A program made the translations under genes and the position numbers. A model generated the notes under the pieces. The model ran no database searches. It had not been told where the DNA came from and worked only from the letters and a program-made list of their open reading frames with translations. This document shows, one piece after another, positions 59,435 through 64,000 of a DNA stretch of 64,000 nucleotides. Numbering within the stretch: the stretch's first letter is position 1; every line of letters begins with the position of its first letter. Origin of the DNA: Nocardioides sp. URHA0032 (lineage in GTDB: Bacteria; Actinomycetota; Actinomycetes; Propionibacteriales; Nocardioidaceae); assembly GCF_000620645.1 (NCBI RefSeq), contig NZ_KK211160.1, positions 310,001 to 374,000 of the forward strand. Reading direction: 5' to 3'.

Positions 59435-60046
59435 ATGCCCAGCACGTTCCGCATCCCCAAGGCCCCCGTGACGGGCCTCTACGGCAAGTTCCTCACGGCG
59501 TACGCCCGCCGGACCTACGGCGAGGTCCCGGACGGGGTCCACGTCTACTTCCACCACAAGCCGGTGCTCAAGGCGGTCCTCGGCTTCGAGGGCAAGGTCG
59601 CCAAGTGGCGCGAGCTCGACCCGTCGCTGAAGTCGTACGCCCAGCTCGCGAGCGCGTCCGTGATCGGGTGCAGCTGGTGCATGGACTTCGGCTACTTCCT
59701 CGCCCACAACGACGGTCTCGACGAGGCGAAGGTCCGCGAGGTGCCCCGGTGGCGCGAGTCGGGCGTGTTCACCCCGCTGGAGCGCGAGGTGCTGGCGTAC
59801 GCCGAGGCCATGTCCACGACGCCGATGACGGTCACCGACGAGATGACCGCCAGCCTGCTCGCCCAGCTCGGGACACGCGCGGTCGTCGAGCTCACCCAGA
59901 TCGTCGCGGTCGAGAACATGCGGTCGCGCTTCAACTCCGCCGCCGGGCTGCAGAGCCAGGGTTATTCGGATGTGTGCGAGCTGCCGCTCGCCGTACCGTC
60001 GGGTGCTGTGAGGGACGCACCGCGGGACCCATCGGGGCACGCATGA
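59435..60046 (+). CDS. Carboxymuconolactone decarboxylase family protein (AhpD-like)
   Basis: 203 residues. All-helical CMD domain; the redox CxxC reads GCSWCMDFGYFLAHNDG near residue 77, as in AhpD-type peroxidase helpers. It overlaps the sigma gene by four bases. The pairing with ECF41 sigma factors is a known genomic signature, and such genes are usual targets of that sigma factor. Confidence 0.9.
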   Translation: MPSTFRIPKAPVTGLYGKFLTAYARRTYGEVPDGVHVYFHHKPVLKAVLGFEGKVAKWRELDPSLKSYAQLASASVIGCSWCMDFGYFLAHNDGLDEAKVREVPRWRESGVFTPLEREVLAYAEAMSTTPMTVTDEMTASLLAQLGTRAVVELTQIVAVENMRSRFNSAAGLQSQGYSDVCELPLAVPSGAVRDAPRDPSGHA

Positions 60047-60912
60047 GGAACACGGACGTCTTCGTCGAGCACCGCAACCTGCTCTTCACGGTGGCCTACG
60101 AGATGCTCGGCTCCGCGGCGGACGCCGAGGACGTCCTCCAGGAGACCTGGCTGCGCTGGTCCGAGGTGGACGCCGCCGAGGTGCGCGACGAGCGCGCCTA
60201 CCTGGTCCGGATCACCACCCGGCTGGCCCTGAACCGGATGCGCACCAACGCCCGCCGCCGCGAGTCCTACGTCGGCCCGTGGCTGCCCGAGCCGCTCCTC
60301 ACCACCCCGGACGTGGCCGAGGACGTCGAGCTCGCCGACAGCGTGTCGATGGCGATGCTCACCCTGCTCGAGTCGCTCGGTCACACCGAGCGCGCGGTGT
60401 TCGTGCTGCGCGAGGTCTTCGCCTTCGGGTACGACGAGATCGCGGCAGCCGTCGACAAGACGCCGGCCGCCGTACGCCAGATCGCGCACCGCGCCCGGGC
60501 CCACGTCGACGAGCGTCGGCCGCAGGGCGCGCCGACCTCGTCGGAGCACGACCGGGCGATGCAGGGCTTCCTCAACGCGGTGGCCACCGGCGACATCCAG
60601 AGCCTGATGGACGTGCTCGCGCCGGACGTCGTGCTGATCACCGACGGCGGCGGCGTGAAGAAGGCCGCGCTGCGGCCGATCCTCGGGCGCGAGAAGGTGG
60701 TCCGGTTCCTCGACGCGGTCAGCGCTGGCCTCGACGCGGTCGCCGACGTGGTCGTCGTCAACGGCGCCCCGGCGCTGCGCGTGGTGGTCGACGGCGAGCT
60801 CGACACGATCGCGTCGATGGTCGTGGAGGACGGCCTGGTCACGGGACTCTACGTCGTCCGCAACCCGGCCAAGCTCGCCCGGCTGGACGCCGCCGTCACG
60901 CTCACGAGGTGA
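60043..60912 (+). CDS. sigJ: ECF41-type sigma factor (SigJ-like)
   Basis: 289 residues. Region 2 (LLFTVAYEMLGSAADAEDVLQETWLRW) and region 4 (HTERAVFVLREVFAFGYDEIAAAVDKTPAAVRQIAHRAR) followed by a SnoaL-like C-terminal domain with the ECF41 marks DGGGVKKAA near residue 205 and NPAKLA at the end. This C-terminal domain replaces a separate anti-sigma factor by tuning activity in cis. Coupled to the CMD gene. Confidence 0.92.
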   Translation: MRNTDVFVEHRNLLFTVAYEMLGSAADAEDVLQETWLRWSEVDAAEVRDERAYLVRITTRLALNRMRTNARRRESYVGPWLPEPLLTTPDVAEDVELADSVSMAMLTLLESLGHTERAVFVLREVFAFGYDEIAAAVDKTPAAVRQIAHRARAHVDERRPQGAPTSSEHDRAMQGFLNAVATGDIQSLMDVLAPDVVLITDGGGVKKAALRPILGREKVVRFLDAVSAGLDAVADVVVVNGAPALRVVVDGELDTIASMVVEDGLVTGLYVVRNPAKLARLDAAVTLTR

Positions 60913-60989
60913 GGGCGGCGCTTCGCGCGTCTCGCTCGACCACCTTCAGCGGAGCCGCTGGCGGGTCTCCGCTACCCTCGACATCAGAA

Positions 60990-61080
60990 GACAGGGGAGC
61001 ACGCCTCACCACGTGCTGAGAGTGCGGATCAGCCGCAGACCCTACGAACCTGCTCCGGTTAGCACCGGCGAAGGGAGTCG
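60990..61080 (+). ncRNA. TPP riboswitch (THI element)
   Basis: Conserved core: CTGAGAGTGCGGATCAGC-type loop (CTGAGA at 61016-61021), GCAGACCC, then GAACCTG followed by the CCGG-TTAGCA-CCGG hairpin and GAAGGGAGT. The GGGAG of the last block also serves as ribosome site of thiB, so control is probably at translation: TPP binding hides it. Confidence 0.93.
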
Positions 61081-61083
61081 GAG

Positions 61084-62142
61084 TTGAGACGCATGCTGGC
61101 CTTGGCGCCTGCCCTGGTCCTCGTGGCCACGGGCTGCTCGGCGATCGGGCAGGACAGCGGCGGCGACGGGCCGTCGTTCGACCGGGTCGTGCTCGTCACC
61201 CACGACTCGTTCGCGCTGCCGAAGCCGCTCATCCGGCAGTTCGAGCAGGAGTCCGGCTACGACCTCGTGGTCCGCGGGTCCGGTGACGCCGGGGTCCTCA
61301 CCAACAAGCTGGTCCTCACCAAGGACGACCCGCTCGGCGACGTGTCGTTCGGCGTCGACAACACCTTCGCCTCCCGGGCGCTCGACGAGGGCGTGTTCGC
61401 GCCGTACGACGCGCAGCTCCCGACCGGTGCCGACCGGTACCGGCTGCCCGGGGACGGTGCGGACGGCAAGGCCCACGACCTCACGCCGATCGACGACGCC
61501 AGCGTGTGCGTCAACGTCGACGACACCTGGTTCGCCGCCCACCACCTCGCGCCGCCGAAGGCCCTCGACGACCTCGTCGACCCCCGGTACCGCGACCTGT
61601 TCGTCACCCCGGGCGCCACCACCAGCTCGCCGGGCATGGCGTTCCTGCTCACCACCATCGCGGCGTACGGCGAGGACGGCTGGCAGGACTGGTGGTCGAA
61701 GCTGATGGCCAACGGCGCCAAGCTCGACGACGGGTGGTCGCAGGCCTACGAGGTCGACTTCACCCAGGGCGGCGGCAAGGGCGACCGGCCGATCGTGCTG
61801 TCCTACGACTCCTCACCGGCGTTCACGGTCTCCGACGGGAAGTCCTCGACGAGCGCACTGCTGGACACCTGCTTCCGGCAGGTCGAGTACGCCGGCGTGC
61901 TCGCCGGCGCCGAGAACCCGGACGGCGCCGAGGCGCTGATCGACTTCCTGCTGACCCCGGAGGTGCAGGCCGCGCTCCCGGACAGCATGTACGTCTTCCC
62001 CGTCGACTCCTCGGTCGAGCTGCCGGCGGAGTGGGCGAGGTTCGCCGTGCAGCCGACGGACCCGTACGCCGTGGCTCCTGCGGACATCAGCGCGCACCGC
62101 GACGAGTGGCTGCGCGAGTGGAGCGACCTCACGTCCCGATGA
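61084..62142 (+). CDS. thiB: Thiamine ABC transporter, substrate-binding lipoprotein
   Basis: 352 residues from the TTG at 61084, chosen because GGGAG lies seven bases before it; the ATG at 61093 is 16 bases away. Signal peptide with a lipobox (LVATGCSA). Periplasmic-binding fold with DSFALPKPLIRQFEQESG at the start, typical of thiamine- and TPP-binding ThiB. First gene of thiBPQ, under the TPP riboswitch. Confidence 0.92.
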   Translation: MRRMLALAPALVLVATGCSAIGQDSGGDGPSFDRVVLVTHDSFALPKPLIRQFEQESGYDLVVRGSGDAGVLTNKLVLTKDDPLGDVSFGVDNTFASRALDEGVFAPYDAQLPTGADRYRLPGDGADGKAHDLTPIDDASVCVNVDDTWFAAHHLAPPKALDDLVDPRYRDLFVTPGATTSSPGMAFLLTTIAAYGEDGWQDWWSKLMANGAKLDDGWSQAYEVDFTQGGGKGDRPIVLSYDSSPAFTVSDGKSSTSALLDTCFRQVEYAGVLAGAENPDGAEALIDFLLTPEVQAALPDSMYVFPVDSSVELPAEWARFAVQPTDPYAVAPADISAHRDEWLREWSDLTSR

Positions 62143-63785
62143 TGACCAGGTGGTCACGGCCACTCACCCTGGCGGGGCTGGCTGCGGTGCCGCTCGTGGT
62201 GCTCGGCGTCTTCTTCGTGCTGCCGGTGCTCGGGATGCTCTCCGAGGGCTTCTGGGCCGACGGGAAGCTCGACCCGGGAGCGGTCGCGGAGGTGCTGGCC
62301 CGGCCGCGGGTGCACCGGGTCGTCTGGTTCACCGTCTGGTCCGCACTCGCCGGTACGGCGTTCTCGCTGCTGCTCGGCATCCCTGCGGCCCACCTCCTGC
62401 ACCGGCGCCGGTTCCCGGGGCGGCGGGCGCTCCGCGCACTGCTGCTGGTGCCGTTCGTGCTGCCGACCGTGGTCGTCGGCGTGGCGTTCCGCGAGCTGAT
62501 CGGCGAGGCCGGGCCGCTGGGCTTCCTCGGCCTCGACGGCTCGGCGGGCGCGATCGTCGCCGGTCTGGTGTTCTTCAACGTCGCGGTCGTGATCCGCGCG
62601 GTCGGCGCCGCGTGGGAGTCGATCGACCCGCGGCCGGCCGAGGCCGCGGCCGCGCTCGGCGCGAGCCCGGCGTACGTGTTCCGCACCGTCACGCTGCCGA
62701 TGCTGCGGCCGGCGATCGTGTCGGCGGCGAGCGTGGTGTTCCTGTTCTGCGCGACCGCGTTCGGGGTGGTGCTGACCCTCGGCGGCCTGCGGTACTCCTC
62801 GGTCGAGACCGAGATCTACCTCCTCACCACGAACCTCCTCGACCTCCAGGCGGCCGCGGCCCTCTCGATCGTGCAGCTGCTCGCGATCACCGGCCTGCTG
62901 TTCGTCACCAGCCGGCTGCGGGCGGTGCCCGACCCGACCCTGGCGCGGTCGACGGGCCGGCCGCCGCGGGTCTCCCGCGGGGACTGGCCCGGTGTCCTGT
63001 CGACGCTGGTGGTCGTCGTGCTCGTCGGCCTGCCGATCGGCGCGCTCGTCGTCGGCTCGCTGCAGGTCGGCGACGGGTACGGGTTGGCGAACTACCGCGC
63101 GCTGACCACCGAGGGGTCGCGGAACGCGCTCCTGGTGCCGGTCACCGACGCCCTGACCACCTCGCTGCGGACCGCCGTCGACGCGACCTGGATGTCGCTG
63201 TCGCTCGGGCTGCTGGTCGCCGTCGCGGTCACCCGGCGCTCGCGCACCCGTGCCGAACGCCGCGCGCGCGGGTTGCTCGACGGCCTGTTCATGCTGCCCC
63301 TCGGGGTGTCCGCGGTGACGCTCGGCTTCGGGTTCCTGATCACGCTCGACCGGCCGCCGGTCGACTTCCGCGACTCGCTGCTGCTGGTCCCGGTCGCGCA
63401 GGCCCTGGTGGCGCTCCCCCTTGTCGTCCGCACCCTCGCGCCGGCCCTCGGTGGTGTCGACGACCGGCAGCGGCAGGCCGCGGCGTCGCTCGGGGCTGGC
63501 CCGCTGCGGACGTTCGTGACCGTCGACCTGCCGGTGATGTGGAAGCCGCTGCTCGCCGCCGCCGGCTTCGCCTTCGCGGTCTCGCTCGGCGAGTTCGGGG
63601 CGACGTCGTTCCTCGCCCGCGAGGACCACCCGACGATGCCGATCGTGATCTTCCACCTGATCGGGCACCCGGGTGCGATGAACTACGGCATGGCCCTCGC
63701 CGCCTCCGTCGTCCTCGCCGCCACCACCGCCCTGGTCATGCTGCTCGTCGAGCGGCTCCGCGTCCCGTCGGTGGGGTCGTTCTAG
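62139..63785 (+). CDS. thiP: Thiamine ABC transporter permease
   Basis: 548 residues, about 12 hydrophobic helices in two tandem permease halves. EAAAALGASPAYVFRTVTLP near residue 167 and QAAASLGAGPLRTFVTVDLP near residue 446 are the two EAA loops that dock the ATPase. The start overlaps the thiB stop by four bases (ATGA). Matches ThiP, which imports thiamine or its phosphates. Confidence 0.93.
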   Translation: MMTRWSRPLTLAGLAAVPLVVLGVFFVLPVLGMLSEGFWADGKLDPGAVAEVLARPRVHRVVWFTVWSALAGTAFSLLLGIPAAHLLHRRRFPGRRALRALLLVPFVLPTVVVGVAFRELIGEAGPLGFLGLDGSAGAIVAGLVFFNVAVVIRAVGAAWESIDPRPAEAAAALGASPAYVFRTVTLPMLRPAIVSAASVVFLFCATAFGVVLTLGGLRYSSVETEIYLLTTNLLDLQAAAALSIVQLLAITGLLFVTSRLRAVPDPTLARSTGRPPRVSRGDWPGVLSTLVVVVLVGLPIGALVVGSLQVGDGYGLANYRALTTEGSRNALLVPVTDALTTSLRTAVDATWMSLSLGLLVAVAVTRRSRTRAERRARGLLDGLFMLPLGVSAVTLGFGFLITLDRPPVDFRDSLLLVPVAQALVALPLVVRTLAPALGGVDDRQRQAAASLGAGPLRTFVTVDLPVMWKPLLAAAGFAFAVSLGEFGATSFLAREDHPTMPIVIFHLIGHPGAMNYGMALAASVVLAATTALVMLLVERLRVPSVGSF

Positions 63786-64000
63786 TGCTCACCCTCGACG
63801 GCGTCACGATCGCCTACGACGGCAGGCCCGCCGTCGTCGACGCCTCGCTCGCCCTCGAGGACGGCCACGTGCTGGCGGTGCTCGGCCCGAGCGGCTCGGG
63901 GAAGTCCACGATGCTCCGGGCGATCGCCGGGCTGGAGCCGACCGCGGCCGGCCGGATCTGCTGGGACGGCGCCGACCTGGCCGCCGTACCGACCCACAAG
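63785..64000 (+). CDS. thiQ: Thiamine ABC transporter ATPase, partial (C-terminus outside window)
   Basis: 72 residues visible from the GTG at 63785, which overlaps the thiP stop by one base. Walker A GPSGSGKST near residue 35, and TLDGVTIAYDGRPAVV at the start. The rest, including Walker B, is beyond the window edge. Third gene of the thiamine import operon. Confidence 0.9.
   Translation, partial: MLTLDGVTIAYDGRPAVVDASLALEDGHVLAVLGPSGSGKSTMLRAIAGLEPTAAGRICWDGADLAAVPTHK

Noticed and set aside
1..64000. CRISPR arrays, rRNA, transposases, integrases, toxin-antitoxin pairs
   Set aside because: None could be found by reading the sequence; the island-like region has no recognisable mobility gene.

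Overview
The window is very GC-rich, dense and free of introns, with GTG/TTG starts and many 1-4 base start/stop overlaps. This fits a high-GC actinomycete. The gene order helicase / BldG-like STAS protein / hppA / methyltransferase / topA / tmk / holB / exported peptidase matches a block I recall from Streptomyces. Together with KstR-type operators and DUF222-HNH genes, it makes Nocardioides or a close relative my best guess (inference; no 16S rRNA is present).

Layout. (1) 1-15.6 kb is a conserved chromosomal block: the helicase (cut by the window edge), the BldG-like anti-sigma-factor antagonist, the proton-pumping pyrophosphatase, a secreted Ig-like repeat protein, DNA topoisomerase I, thymidylate kinase, DNA polymerase III delta', an exported serine peptidase and a LysR regulator. 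(2) A tRNA-Thr(CGT) gene lies at 15.69 kb. From there to about 41.9 kb the content is accessory and stress-oriented: a luciferase-like monooxygenase / MarR / FMN reductase operon, three DNA glycosylases (Mug-type, UDG-superfamily, AlkA-type), a SigB/SigF-type sigma factor, an FHA-acetyltransferase fusion, nitroreductase, quinone oxidoreductase, an MFS exporter, MsrB-MsrA, an HxxxCxxC protein beside an ECF sigma factor, several small acetyltransferases, two TetR systems, a YedY-like molybdenum enzyme with a flavin reductase, a protein that joins an HxxxCxxC finger to sigma-like regions, a cysteine-less DksA relative, and two paralogous SDRs that lack the usual catalytic tyrosine. A degenerate copy of the tRNA 3' end (28 of 33 bases) lies at 20.8 kb, suggesting integration at the tRNA gene, but no integrase is visible. 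(3) 42-53.8 kb holds mixed housekeeping and metabolic genes: ribulokinase, lysoplasmalogenase-like and GT87-like membrane proteins, a YqjM-type ene-reductase, a DUF222-HNH protein with direct repeats upstream, RNase HI, an EEP phosphatase, an MBL hydrolase and a PrmC-related methyltransferase. (4) 53.8-58 kb is a catabolic cluster (flavin oxidoreductase, DapB-like dehydrogenase, SDR, MBL hydrolase) with two operators matching the KstR consensus TnnAACnnGTTnnA. A third such operator sits before the SnoaL-like gene at 48.5-49.0 kb, so a sterol or steroid link is likely. (5) 58-61 kb contains an acetyltransferase, an HSL-type esterase and an ECF41 (SigJ-type) sigma factor with its usual carboxymuconolactone-decarboxylase partner. 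(6) 61-64 kb is a TPP riboswitch followed by thiBPQ, with thiQ cut by the window edge.

How the parts fit together. The accessory region reads as an oxidative and electrophile stress package: methionine-sulfoxide repair, DNA base repair, flavin reductases, and several dedicated sigma and TetR regulators. A recurring GGAC-N6-GTCC palindrome lies before a TetR operon, the ECF sigma factor and two acetyltransferase genes, and may define a local regulon. The most unusual items are the HxxxCxxC-sigma fusion, the FHA-acetyltransferase fusion, the TetR ligand-domain-only protein encoded just before a full TetR, and the tRNA 3'-end remnant.
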